From positions 10,550,512-10,614,511 of the forward strand of contig CM068313.1 in the NCBI GenBank assembly GCA_034766995.1: a stretch of DNA of 64,000 bases. The letters run 5' to 3'. Under the pieces are notes generated by a model that had not been told where the DNA came from, did not search any database, and was given only the letters and a program-made list of their open reading frames with translations. The stretch is from Acanthacorydalis orientalis (taxonomy: Eukaryota; Arthropoda; Insecta; Megaloptera; Corydalidae). A program made the translations under genes and the position numbers. Below are positions 46,861-58,049 of the stretch, one piece after another. The number at the start of each line of letters is the position of its first letter. Within the stretch, counting starts at the first letter, position 1.

Positions 46861-46964
46861 TAACTAGAAAAATTCTTTTTATAATAATTTTCTATTTGTG
46901 TTTCGAGATATAAAACTAGCATTCAACATTCAATACATCACAATAAAGTTTTAACACTAAGGCT

Positions 46965-47103
46965 AAATTCATTTCTACAAAAGATTTAATTTTTTTTTAC
47001 TCAACAAATTTTTTCCAATCAAAAATGTTCAGTAATTGATTATTGATCAATCTTGACTATTACCTATACGCATTTCAATGTAAATGCCATCATTTTCAAA
47101 GTA
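46965..47103 (-). repeat. R1 fold-back repeat, left half
   Basis: AAGGCTAAATTCATTTCTAC, TTTTACTCAACAAATTTTTT, AATCAAAAATGTTCAGTAAT and AATGCCATCATTTTCAAAG, ending beside the mariner relic. Confidence 0.65.
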
Positions 47104-47133
47104 GCAGTGTAACAAAGCGTACGATTTTTAAAA

Positions 47134-47429
47134 AAATCTACTTGATTCACAATACCACCAGTAATAACTCGATCGAGAAGAGTAGGATCACTTTCAACCT
47201 GCTCAAGACAATCTTGAACGATGTTCATTCGGTGGGTTTTCGTGACATGCACTACTCGCGCGTTGTTACAAAACACTAAACAGCTGGCGAAGAAATGATC
47301 GTACGAGGGTGGTCAAGGTCTCAATCGAAAGAGTAGGGATCTGCTATTACGGTGGCGGAGTTACAGGTTCGCAGTGTTACCACAGGCCGAGAAAAAAAAT
47401 CGGTCGCATTACTTAATTGTCTGACCTCG
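47134..47429 (-). mobile_element. Mariner deletion derivative
   Basis: The right terminus, read on the minus strand, is CGAGGTCAGACAATTAAGTA next to TA. A leader follows, then directly the mid-part of a transposase: HRMNIVQDCLEQVESDPTLL and DRVITGG (about 47240-47150). The normal helix-turn-helix N-terminus is missing, so the leader is fused to the segment just before the first catalytic Asp, which reads Gly (ITGG for ITGD). A second terminus-like word, CGAGGGTGGTCAAGGTCTCA, sits inside at about 47298, so the structure may be chimeric. The left end is not clear. Confidence 0.7.
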
Positions 47430-47692
47430 TATTACAGATCTTCTAGTATCTGCTTGAAAATGTCACATATGCCAAAACTAATAGTAAAAAACAGACACTA
47501 AATAACAGATTCAGATAATTCAAAAGAATAAAAGTCACATGCATAACTTATCAACTGGATTACATGTATAAAAATATAGAATTATAATTTTAAAATACAA
47601 ATAATTCAAAGTTGTTTAATTCTGATAAAAATGTGCAACACAATTCACAATAATTATTAAAAAAATATTATTCTGTTAATATATTTGAAGTT

Positions 47693-47910
47693 ACTGTAGC
47701 TAAATTCCTTTCATTAATGCATCTTTCATTCACTCCTCAAACTGTACAAATGTTTCTATAGCTTAATGCTCTGAAGATCATTGCATTTCTATCGAAATAT
47801 TCATTGATAATATTCATAAATAATTAATAATCAATTTTTCAAAAACATTTTTATTTTTATGGTTTGCAGGATGGCTGAAAAATTAAACCGTGAAATATAA
47901 TCCAAATTCT
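47693..47910. repeat. R1 fold-back repeat, both arms
   Basis: GTAGCTAAATTCCTTTCATT and CATTCACTCCTCAAACTGTA on the left. AATGCTCTGAAGATCATTGC, TTTCTATCGAAATATTCATT and AATAATTAATAATCAATTTT on the right. Confidence 0.6.
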
Positions 47911-48389
47911 TCAAAAATAAACAAAAACTCAACTGAAACACAACACTCAGTTTTTTACTATTGAAATAAATTTAAAGTTCACATAATCCTATTTGATTTT
48001 ATACTGAGTTTGTTCACATTGACCATTTTGATTTTGTGCTGAATCAGCTTAACGGATTTTTTTCATAAAAAGTTTTAAACGGAGATTTTTAAATCTCATT
48101 TTTCGATGCGTTAAAATATTAGACTTGCAGTTCATTTCCGGCTGCCTGTTCACATTAATTCCATTTCAAGGACTTGGTTCTGTGTCAGATATAACCTGTA
48201 GGTTTCATTAAAACTTCGTACCATAAAAGGGATGAATAGAAACATTTATGAACTTTGATAATCAGTTAGATAGACAAAATGGGTTTATAGATAGGCTGTG
48301 AAAAGGATTAAAACTTCTGGTTTAGGTTCTAGTTTCAATTATGTTTGTATATTTATATATATTTTTAACCAAATACCTGTATAGAAATT

Positions 48390-48454
<65 letters not shown>
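48390..48454. repeat. (TA)n array with GTA and CATA interruptions
   Basis: About 65 bp. Confidence 0.95.
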
Positions 48455-48459
<5 letters not shown>

Positions 48460-48499
48460 CCACAACATATTTTTTAAAAAAAAATATTAAAAAACTGAA

Positions 48500-48960
48500 A
48501 CAAGTTCCACATATGAGTGTACTGTTTCTTAAGTGTAAATCGATTTCCTAATAAATAAGCAATAAATTACGTCTAACTATGTACACATCTCAACCACTCG
48601 ACTATATTTCAACAACAACAACAAATTGAATTGTATCCTCCCGCATTTAGTAATTGAAACCACTTTGTAATGGTTGTAATTTGTAGTAAGTGTGGGTGTA
48701 CGGGCATAAATAAATCAGTAATATGTTAAGATCTAGAATATCTTAGACGAAGTCCTAATTTAGGTGTATCCTTTATGTCATCCCTGGATCGTAATCAAAT
48801 TTTATGGTCTAATAGTTGAAATTATAAGTTTCCACTATGACGTACAGCACACCCTTAACACAAAGTGGCGTAATTTTATTATCGGCGTTAACTTTATGGT
48901 AAGAAGACGTACGAGATATTACACACATTACGGCCACATTACAAGATTAGATTAATTTTG
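48500..48960. other. Unique DNA
   Basis: Mixed composition, including a 63-codon plus-strand frame (48764-48955) without recognisable motifs. No repeats found. Confidence 0.3.
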
Positions 48961-49257
48961 ATATTGGATTGATGAATGGTACCAGTATAAACATAAACAG
49001 GTATGTCGTCTTAGAAACAAATCGATATTTCTTGAATATACTGCAAGAGGTCTACAACTGAATTTATTACACAATCTCCTGCAGCTGAATTTATTACAAC
49101 GTTGAATATCACACGAATGTTTTTTTCTAATAAAGAATCTTGAAATGATTTTATTGTTCAAAAATAAGTCTTCATCGATTCGTAACTGATTTTACTATAA
49201 CTAGTAATATATAAATAAGAATATAAATCTTTAATTATTAGAATAAGATCATACATA

Positions 49258-50086
49258 CGTCGTTTGATAAGTATGGTAAAACGGCAAGTTAAACAGAGTT
49301 TCTTCAGAAAAAAATCGATTTTACTTCTCAACAGAGCCTCCATTGAAGGGATATAGAGTAAATTCTATGAGTTTGCAAAATACGAATTGATGAAAGTAAC
49401 GACATCCTAGTACGACATGAATTTCTTCCTATTAAGCCAAATTTTCAAGTTTTGGAAGAGAAAGAAGACGTATAGGGGGCAAAGTCCGAGAAAAGAGTGG
49501 ACGAGGAATCAATTGAAAGCCTTATTCGTGCAATTTTGCCATTGCGATGGTTGATTTTGAGGACGGCACGTTGTCCTTGTGAAAGAGCACCTTTTTTTGC
49601 ACCAATCTTGACCGTTTTTGTTTCAGCTCTTCTTTTAAATGGTCCAATAATGTTGCATAATAAATTCCTGTTATCTTTTTTCCCTTCGTTAAGTACTCGC
49701 TCTAGATGAATCCTTGGGAATTCCAAAAAAATAATGGCCATCACCTTCTCAATCAATAAAACGTTATCGATTTCTTCAGCCTACTTTCACCAGTCGTTGT
49801 CTACTTCTTTGACTGCTGCTTTGACTCATTTCTATACCGATGGATCCATGTTTCATGCACGGTGAAGAATCGACGCAAAAAGGTCTGCTGTTTTTACCAT
49901 TTTTGTACCAACTGCAACAATTCTCACTTCAAACATATGTATAACGTGAAAAACCCGCCGTTTCTGGTTGAAATTTCACCAACTCTATTTCGAAAAGTGA
50001 CACTTGACAGCCGTGACGTTTCCACATAATAGAATGGTGGGACCACATAATAGAAATTTACCAAACTTATCATACGACCCTCGTGT
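49258..50086 (-). mobile_element. CGTTTGATAAGT-family mariner, 829 bp, internally deleted
   Basis: The left end is CGTCGTTTGATAAGTATGGT after a TA. The reverse complement of the right end is ACGAGGGTCGTATGATAAGT. The minus strand carries catalytic-domain remains: KVMAIIFLEFPRIHLERVLN and an EGKK...LLCNIIGP block (about 49750-49640), then GQRAVLKI where family members have HQDNAP. Full-length relatives are about 1.3 kb, so roughly a third is missing. A truncated relative lies at 13931. Confidence 0.8.
49445..49756 (-). pseudogene. Mariner transposase catalytic-core fragment
   Basis: Open for 103 codons, the longest transposase frame in the window. Early residues (VMAIIFLEFPRI) match the strand after the first catalytic Asp in mariners (KVMASVFWD type). 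The middle (NRNLLCNIIGPFKRR) matches the YCNLL block. The second catalytic motif is damaged: the expected HQDNAPAH reads SQGQRAVL, with no Asp. The tail is frameshifted. Non-functional. Confidence 0.7.
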
Positions 50087-50149
50087 TACATACAAATAGA
50101 TTTATATTAAACATTTACTTTTAAGATTTTTAAGACTTGTAAGACAAAT

Positions 50150-50300
50150 CTATCATTGTGGTTAAATTCACTTTCATATATAATTTCTTATCTCACCCCA
50201 CACACAAATTTCTGAAATTACTAATCAGTTTAATTACTATTTATGTGTGTTTCGATTGCGTTTCTATCCTCAAAGCGGGAAGATACAGAATCATTTGTAT
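50150..50300 (-). repeat. R1 fold-back repeat, left half
   Basis: TCATTGTGGTTAAATTCACT, TTCATATATAATTTCTTATC and TCACCCCACACACAAAT match the outer left arm. The core is lost, but a TTATGTGTGTTTCGATTGCG-like inner part follows. A 69-codon plus-strand frame here is an artefact. Confidence 0.5.
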
Positions 50301-50408
50301 TTTCATTATTATTCTGTACGATACAGTATGTGATTTTAATTCAATTTATTGCTTTTGTTGTGTATAGGTTATGTTTTTTTCAAAATAAACATTTCAGAAA
50401 CTATACGA

Positions 50409-50445
<37 letters not shown>

Positions 50446-50446
50446 G
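50409..50446. repeat. (TA)n(GA)n compound microsatellite
   Basis: A short TA array passes into GA repeats. Confidence 0.9.
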
Positions 50447-50489
50447 AGAATGATGTGTAAATGAAAATTTAAACTATTCGTTCAAATAT

Positions 50490-51330
50490 GCGATTATTAA
50501 CGTAATATCAAATTATCCGTTATTTAATTCAGGTAATATCATTTGAAGCTTTTGAATTCAATGAAAATGTGTGTAATGGAATTTCTTAATGCATCATAAA
50601 GGTATTCTTCGCATGTACATTGTTCCACTCGAGAAATTATTTACAGCGAATTAATTAATATTAATTAATAACGCATACGGATTCGACAGGTAGCTGTTGA
50701 AATTACTGTTAAGTGTATCCCTTGGAAAAGCGCAGCAGCATCTCTCGTTCGTTTTTCATCGTCAATGTTTCTCATATTAACACGCCATCCAGCGTGAAGA
50801 GGTATAAGAAGAGCTACACACACTACGTGCACGGCTGTTCGTTTGTAGTCCGCTCTCTCGCCTGCCCGTACATCGAATCGCCGTTCGACACTCGCTCCAC
50901 AACCTCTCACGAATCCAACACACTCTCTCGTTCTCTCATTCGTTCTATCCATAAACCGTACGTCTTTTGCCAGTGGGAAAAACTTTGTTCCTTGAAGTTT
51001 TCCGTGAATTTAATTACGTTCAAGAGTTCTTAATAGATTCACTAAAAGATACGGTGTAGGTATGTGAGTAGAGCGACGGCAGAGAGAAGCATCAGTACCC
51101 AATACTTTTGGTGTAAATATATATTAGAGTGAAGAGAGCGACTTTTATTTCTTTATACGGCTTGTAACACCTTTAAACGAATTTAAATACGGAACGCTGT
51201 TGAAACTCTCGACTTTTTGCTATATTTTTCTTTTGTGTTCGCAGATTTCATGAAAGCTGATTATAAAATTTAGAAACGTTCTTCAGTTGCGACGCAAAAT
51301 GAAAAAAAAAAACACAAAACATTCGTAAAG
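50490..51330. promoter_or_regulatory. Largest unique GC-richer island
   Basis: More than 800 bp without repeats. It starts with an 18-bp perfect palindrome of homeodomain-type sites (TTAATTAATATTAATTAA, 50651-50668). It continues with pyrimidine-rich CTCTC-bearing DNA (TCTCTCGTTCTCTCATTCG near 50924), which reads as GAGA-type sites on the minus strand. Long open frames exist on both strands (95 codons minus, 106 plus, neither with an ATG start). That pattern reflects low stop density, not coding. A promoter and untranslated first exon is the most natural reading; orientation is unresolved. Confidence 0.35.
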
Positions 51331-51508
51331 TACAACCTGTTCTCCACTGCTCACTTTTATATTTAATTTTAATTAGAAGTATTATATCATTTTCTTCCAC
51401 AGATGCGTAGAGAGTTTTCTATAGCTTTAAACTATTGATATTTTTAACGTAAAACTTTAAAATTAACAAATATTTTAATTAAGTAAGTGTAATATTTTCT
51501 TAAAGTAA

Positions 51509-51547
<39 letters not shown>

Positions 51548-52416
51548 TAATTAAAATAATAAAATTATTAAATAACATTTTTTGTATTATTTCATATCAT
51601 AAATTCTAAAATTTTCAAATAGTATTCATTATAAGTTATAAATTCGAATATAAATATCGGTTTTAAATATTTTCTTTTCAAACTAACAATATTACATGTC
51701 AACTCAATCCACAAACTCATAGATAAAATTTATGGAGATAATTTTTGCAATGAAAAATATGCTCGGAAATATTTACAAATATACATTAATGGACAAACGA
51801 CGGTTCCCGTTCTAAAATGTACATTATGTTCAATAATACAGTTCTAGTTAGTTTCGCGAATACAAATTTAAAACTAAGAGTAAATAAGATTGAACTTATT
51901 TCATATAACTTTACATTGTCATTTCTAGAAGATTAATAAGATATTTAAAATTGAAAGTGAGTGCTATGTGAGAGATCTAAGCTCAAAAGTCAACAATAAT
52001 TAAACATATATGTCTCTTTCAACCTCTTATACACAACAACAGTTTATTGGCCACATTATAAAGAGAATGTATCAAAATATCTTAAGAAAGAGACTGAAAT
52101 GATAAGGATAAAAATTTCCAAAATAACGAAAAGTGAATTAGATAATTACATCCAAAAAATATTCTTGACTTCTAAGTGAGGAATTTTTTTATAAAAAAAA
52201 CAATTAATCTTGAAGTTTAGCTTTAATAACCTATTAATACTAAAAATAACTGTCAAATTCTAAATATACACGTACATAATATTAAATATAACAAACTGTA
52301 ACCTATTTTATAGTTTTTTAAACAAAAAAAAATTTAATGTTAATCACTTTCATCTACAAAAGGAACTATAAAAAAACTCATATTTATTCAAAGATAAATA
52401 AATTTACAAATAAATC

Positions 52417-52457
<41 letters not shown>

Positions 52458-52758
52458 CTTGTTAAACCTTAACCCATTTTCATAAATGTATGTAAATAAT
52501 ATATTTCAAAGTCGTTGAGTAGTCCAGGTGTAAGAATTAAATAGTGCAGATGTTGTGAATACATTTACAATAATATTAAAGTGGAGAACAAATAGTAATT
52601 TATGGAATTTATTAAGTCATTTCAAAATGTAAATTAAGTTTCAGTAAAGTTTTTCAGTTGATTATTTCAGCAACAAGAAAGAACATTTCTAATTATCGTG
52701 AAGTAAAAATGTTTGCAGGGATGTTATAAAAATACGTATAAAAGACACAAAAACATGT

Positions 52759-52810
<52 letters not shown>

Positions 52811-52870
52811 GTTTGAAGAAAAATATATGAGCAAGTAGTAAAAGAAAAGTTCAAACGTAACGAGACAAAA
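51330..52870. other. AT-rich, non-coding, with TA arrays
   Basis: TA arrays at 51511-51543, 52419-52454 and 52761-52807. The rest shows no gene or recognised repeat. It lies immediately downstream (minus strand) of the candidate exon and would be intron if that exon is real. Confidence 0.5.
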
Positions 52871-52879
52871 ATCACTCAC

Positions 52880-52924
52880 CCCTCAATGATGAAGTTCACG
52901 TTCAAGTTTTTCCAGCGTTCGTCC
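52880..52924 (-). CDS. Candidate 45-bp coding microexon
   Basis: On the minus strand a pyrimidine-rich run (CTCGTTTTGTTACAG) ends in an AG acceptor at 52926-52925. Then come 45 bp of balanced composition and a consensus GTGAGT donor at 52879-52874. Two of three frames have a TGA stop. The remaining frame starts with one leftover base and reads DERWKNLNVNFIIE plus a GG at the donor. It strongly favours C or G at third positions (GAC, CGC, AAC, TTG, GTG, TTC, ATC, GAG), unlike the surrounding DNA. The length is a multiple of three, so inclusion or skipping would keep frame. I do not recognise the protein. The plus strand could read a 14-codon peptide here, but it lacks the splice logic. Neighbouring exons are not in the window as far as I can see. 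Confidence 0.5.
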
Positions 52925-53324
52925 CTGTAACAAAACGAGAATAATTTTAATAATTCAAACTTGATGCTATTGTGCACAAATTGGAAGTTTTTGGACTGTT
53001 AAAATTTCATAGAAAGTGATTATTTGTTTGAAATTATTACGAAGAGGGTAACACAAAAAAAAGTTATAAAACGGGTAAACAGTTTCATTAAACAAGTTTT
53101 CAGTTTCACGTCTGGACTTCTTTTTTTTATCAATTTCTGTTCTTTCGCGTACTCTTTTATATATTTTTGAACAATTTCATTATTGAAATTAAAAATAAAT
53201 ACCTTACAAAGAAGAATGCGCTTCTGTTTGACAAGGAAATATGACGTTAATTGCTTTTGTAATTACTTTGTTTTATTTAAAGTATTACTTTTTTAATATA
53301 TTTATTTGTCACTCTCCATTTCTT

Positions 53325-53401
<77 letters not shown>
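53325..53401. repeat. (CT)n(TA)n compound microsatellite
   Basis: About 30 bp of CT followed by about 45 bp of TA. Confidence 0.95.
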
Positions 53402-53403
<2 letters not shown>

Positions 53404-53494
53404 AATACTAACTGGAATGTTATTGCATTTGATAAATAATAAAACAGAAATCTTTTAAATTTGTTAATAAATTAAAATTGATATCTAAATGTGT

Positions 53495-53575
53495 ACAAAG
53501 AAGAATTAAAATTCATCAATAATCAATTATTGAACATTTTTTGATCAAAAAAATTAAGTTAAAAATTGATTTATT
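53495..53575 (+). repeat. R1 core fragment
   Basis: TCATCAATAATCAATTATTG followed by AACATTTTTTGATCAAA. Confidence 0.5.
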
Positions 53576-54095
53576 CTTTATCGTAAAAATATCAGTTCTT
53601 TAATAGAATTGACAGGAATATTAGTTTTTTAATGGAAACTTTACTTATTTCTAAACACCCGTTTCATTTTTAACATTAGTATTTTCGGTTTAAAACAATT
53701 TTCATTTAATCTAAAATCAAAGAAGTCACAATAATTAACTATTCTCTCAATCCACCATAGATTGTTGTTTTAAAATTAATATGAATAACAAAACATTGAT
53801 TGGAAAATTTTATGATTTGTGACAAATGAAAATTTATTAGCAGTACTCAAACGATATGGTGGCCAAATTTTTATTTAAAAAATATTCAATTTGTACAATC
53901 AGTCGAATATTAATAAAAATATCAACAACGATATTTCAGTATCTGTTTATTAAAATATACATTAAAAATTAACTTCATACTTTGAATGTTCGACAGTTTG
54001 AAACAATTATTTTTTTTTGATATTCAAGTCAGTAATTTTTTTCTTTTGAAATAAGTTCTGACATTTTATAAAGTACTATAGTTCAGTTAGTACAC

Positions 54096-54138
<43 letters not shown>

Positions 54139-54140
54139 TA

Positions 54141-54499
54141 TTAGATTTAAATTATATAATGGTACCTCTAAATTAAATCAATTATAACTCTGTTTTAAAA
54201 TAAAATATTTTTTATTCATTTTAGGATTTTATAGTGTCAATCCTATCATTCAATCTTGGTCAAAGCAGTGAGAACAACCTGTCTAAGCTGTTATCAGTGT
54301 TATACAGAAAAGTATTAATATTTTCTTTTTCTTTTAAGTCTTCAATCTATTTAAGTGTTAAGTGTTTTTTATCAATAGATTTTTTTTCATTTTTGAGAAA
54401 CCTTTTAGGTATTTTTAAAATTTTCATTAAGTAGTAGTTTTTGTGTACATTTTTATATATAATCTGTATATATACATATATATAAAATAAGCTACACAG

Positions 54500-54558
<59 letters not shown>

Positions 54559-55070
54559 TATGCAGGGAGAAAGAGAGATCTTATATTTCCTGACATAGAG
54601 ATATCAAATGATGTAATGAAAATCTATGAAAAAATGATCAATCATTTATGTAAAAAATAAGATGTATTTTTCTAACAGTATATTATTAACTTCTACTGCT
54701 GCTGATCATGTGTTATTTATTAAGGCATCACATACTTTTCGCATTCTAGTTAAAAAAAATTCTGAATCCGCGGGAATGATTTGTTCAGCTTTAAGAGAAA
54801 GTGTTGTAACGTATAAACATGCAAAAAAATGTATAATAACACAATAGAAGCGATAAAGGAATAAAACAGTGGAAGAGGTCTGAAAATGCATTTCAACTTG
54901 ATCGACTGAAATCAGTCATCTTTTTTTCGATAACTGATTCGTCAGTTATCCGACAGAGAGAGAAAATTTATACAAAAGAATGTAAGATATTTTGACGATT
55001 GAAGTGTATTCCATTTTTCCATACATTCATTTTCTATAAAAAAAAGCACCGAATTAATTTGTACATCCAA
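54141..55070 (+). mobile_element. TTAGGTGTA-family mariner MITE, enlarged copy
   Basis: TA-flanked. The left end is decayed (TTAGATTTAAATTATATAAT). The reverse complement of the right end is TTGGATGTACAAATTAATTC. The transposase N-terminus appears at about 54735-54835 (HTFRILVKKNSESAGMI, then TYKHAKKC). It jumps to the same C-terminal block as in the other copies (GTGGAAGAGGTCTG onward, about 54870). Extra length comes from a roughly 400-bp segment at 54300-54680 that includes a CA/TA microsatellite at 54492-54556. Confidence 0.8.
54492..54556. repeat. (CA)n(TA)n compound microsatellite inside mariner
   Basis: CA units then a TA array within the MITE at 54141-55070. Confidence 0.9.
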
Positions 55071-55099
55071 TATATATATATAGAGAGAGATTTGAGTTG

Positions 55100-55438
55100 G
55101 TAAAAAAATGTGTGCGAATCTTTATATGCATAAATCATCAGATCTCTTGTGAGCATCAACATTTTATCGCTTAAATACTACCTGTTTGTAAAGGTATATA
55201 ATACCTTCTGAGGTTCATAGAATCATAGTGTGTATACGACACCACAAACACCCAAACGCACACGCACACACGCACACACATACGAATCTGTACATATGAA
55301 TACATGTATACACATTGAGGAAACTGTTGAAAATTGAAGCAATAACATGAATAGAATGCGTACACTCTTTCTGTCGAGATCGTTTCCTCTGTATGCAGAA
55401 GTCATACGGCATCGTTACCATACCAACGGTATCCTCAC

Positions 55439-55440
<2 letters not shown>
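55100..55440. other. Unique DNA with a CA/CG-rich tract
   Basis: The tract at about 55240-55285 is made of CACA and CGCA units. The neighbouring sequence is unique. Short minus-strand frames with Cys-Val runs come from this tract. Confidence 0.5.

Positions 55441-55441
<1 letters not shown>

Positions 55442-55479
<38 letters not shown>
55442..55479. repeat. (TA)n microsatellite
   Basis: TA array of about 36 bp. Confidence 0.95.
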
Positions 55480-55705
55480 GTTTAGAAGGTATTAAAGGCA
55501 CAGCTACTTGTATCGAGTGGTCCCAGTTAGTGCGACACAATAGCCTAATACGTGTAATCCTTACATAAGCATTAAGCTGGTCTTCCGTTCTTCGCTCTGT
55601 ATAGAGGGTTTCGGGTTTCGTTTATCGAGTATTTACAATTATGTCGTTTCTTGGTTAGATTAACGGTGGTAGTAATGTAAATACATACATGAATATATAC
55701 AATCA

Positions 55706-55710
<5 letters not shown>
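55480..55710. other. Unique DNA
   Basis: Mixed composition (GTCCCAGTTAGTGCGACAC near 55520). No gene recognised. Confidence 0.35.

Positions 55711-55777
<67 letters not shown>
55711..55777. repeat. (TA)n microsatellite
   Basis: TA array of about 66 bp. Confidence 0.95.
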
Positions 55778-55778
<1 letters not shown>

Positions 55779-55779
55779 T

Positions 55780-57300
55780 CCTGCACAAGAGGATTCTCAT
55801 ATTTGAAATTTATAAATATATCCAATATTTCTCGTTATCCGCAAGCTTAGTTTTGCATGTCAACGAATCTCATGGACACATGGGACTAATATAATAGACC
55901 GCATTGTTTTAACTTAAAAATATTGTCGTACGAAGAGAAACTTTGTAATTTATATCATTTATTTTGTTTCTTGTGAAAATTTTTAATATTTATATAAGAT
56001 TTTAAAAGAGACACTGTTATTATTGTTAGAAAGTAAAATTTGTTTTATACAAAAGTGGAAATTTTAAATTATGATGACAGAATTAACTAAATGTATGCGT
56101 TTTATGTTTTTTTTTATTTTATTCATAAATTATATTTTTACTGTTAATAAATATAAATGATTAATTAAAATATTATAAATAATATTTCAAGTTTTAATAA
56201 ATAAAACTGATTTTGACTATAAAACAGTATTTATTTTTTTAAAAAAACAAATATAATTTGCTCAGGGTGAATAATAATATATGTTTTCAAAATTAATTAT
56301 ATATTTCATTTCAAATCTCCAAAAATTTTTGCTTTTTATTTTAATTTAAATTGTAATAACTGTAACAAAAAGAATAAGCTGAGCTTATGTTTTACAGATA
56401 CATTAAGCATAAGTTTTTTGTAATGTTCACCTCAGAATGATTTGTTATATATCAGTGACACTAAAAAGGTATTAAAATTGAATACAATGTGTACTTATTG
56501 ATCCTAACTACCAATAATTTTGACATATATTAATTTCTTTAATATAAGACTAAACATAGTGCTTTATAAGTTAATATTTAAGGCGATCAGTATATGTTTG
56601 TACAATCATTTTCAGTTAATGTATTCTAACTCATGCCAAAAAAAAACACTGAAAATTAGTTAAATATTTTTTAGTTTAAGATCGCAGTGACAACTAATTC
56701 AATAACGCCCGAACTTCTCAAAGAATCGGGTAGTAATATATAAAAAAATAAATTGAAGTAAAATGTACAGACTTAAAAGTGGCGAATATGGAAATATTTT
56801 ACTGATTGTCAGTTTTCGAAAGTTAGAGAACCTAAACACATAGAATATATATATATATATACCTTCAAATACATTTACAACTGTAAGCTAATAAAACTTT
56901 TCTATAACTTGACATTTATTAATTTCGGTTATGAATAAATGTCAAATTTGGCTTTAAAAAAAACCATTTCAGTGATTTAAATTTAACATTCAAAATAATG
57001 AAGTGTAATTTCTTTCGATCATGGTGGCCCATATATTATAATTTAATAAATTATTTCATCATTTCGATAAATGTAGTTTACAAACTTACAATCTACCAAA
57101 TAGAATAGTAAGAACGAACTAAACTTCCTGATTTTATGTCTGTAATTTTTCTGTAATCGTTTTCTTAAATATCTCCTCAAAATAAAAAGTTTTGTCTTCG
57201 ACTGATTAATCATATAGGATAAAAAATAATCTGTTGTAAAAACTTTGAATAAAAAAATGTACATTTTACTAGATATTTCATCACCACATCTAAAATTAAT
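55780..57300. other. AT-rich DNA with nothing recognised
   Basis: No repeat family or coding signal, apart from a short TA array at 56846-56861. An 87-codon minus-strand frame (57306-57043) shows no family motif and is AT-biased, so it is not called. Confidence 0.4.
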
Positions 57301-57309
57301 ATTCACCCC

Positions 57310-57455
57310 TCAAAAAAAAACGTTTAGTTATATTTTCCAATTAAAAATGTTCAATAATTAATTATTGTTTAATTAGATAGTTTGTGTACATTTCGGTAGT
57401 GATGTTATTAAACTCAAAACGATGAGACACAGGAAAATCTTAAGATATCAGAAAA
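57310..57455 (-). repeat. R1 fold-back repeat, left half
   Basis: AATTAAAAATGTTCAATAAT, TAATTATTGTTTAATTAGAT and TGTACATTTCGGTAGTGATG. Confidence 0.55.
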
Positions 57456-57469
57456 AAGTTATGTTTCTT

Positions 57470-57627
57470 GTCCTTAAGGTTACAGTTATTTCTTTTTTTC
57501 CACTTCCTGATTCGTCTTTTGATATCTTCAGATGAATATTACAGAGCATCCACCTGAAGAGATCAAAAGACGAAACGAAGTGAAAAGAAAAAAAATAATG
57601 ATCTCAAGGATAAGAAACATAACTGCA
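57470..57627. repeat. R2 long inverted repeat, copy 2
   Basis: The left arm has TTTCTTGTCCTTAAGGTTAC and TCGTCTTTTGATATCTTCAG. The right arm mirrors it with CTGAAGAGATCAAAAGACGA and CAAGGATAAGAAACATAACT. Arms are about 70 bp around a short AATATTACAGAGC centre. Outer arms match R2 copy 1 at 438-524. The AAATCC-type flank on the right (about 57630) also matches the flank of copy 1. Confidence 0.7.
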
Positions 57628-57734
57628 AATCCAGGTACGCAAATACGAAACAAATTATAATTATCAGAAAAATATTTATTTCTGAATCAAAAAAGTGGTT
57701 TGTGGTATATGTGGAAAATTATCTTATGATACTA

Positions 57735-58020
57735 TAGTTAATATTGATCGATGTTATGTCTATTTTAAATATTTAAAGATAGAAATATAGAAAAAAATTA
57801 ATATTAGGAAAACAAAAAAAAAACGATTTCAATACAATAGATAATATTGATCGGTACTGTGACTATATTAGAAGTTTAAAAATAGAAATATAGAAAAAAT
57901 ATTTAATATTAGAGACAAAAAAATGGATTTGAATAAAATAGTAAATATTGATCGGTGTTGTCTATATTGAAAGTTTAAAGAGAGAAATATAGAAGAAATA
58001 TTCAGTTTCGGATAAATAAA
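57735..58020. repeat. Three-unit tandem repeat, about 102-bp period
   Basis: The anchor ATATTGATCG recurs at 57741, 57844 and 57945. Each unit also has AGAAATATAGAA and an ATTAATATTAG-type block followed by poly-A. Units are diverged, so the array is old. A 74-codon minus-strand frame that repeats a FLSL-NF motif is a by-product of the repeat. Confidence 0.75.
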
Positions 58021-58049
58021 AATGTTGTAAAAATGTTGACTTGCACAAA

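Noticed and set aside
50665..51033. Overlapping frames of 95 codons (minus) and 106 codons (plus)
   Set aside because: Open on both strands over the same GC-richer bases, neither with a recognisable domain, and the plus frame starts with GTG. Low stop density explains both.
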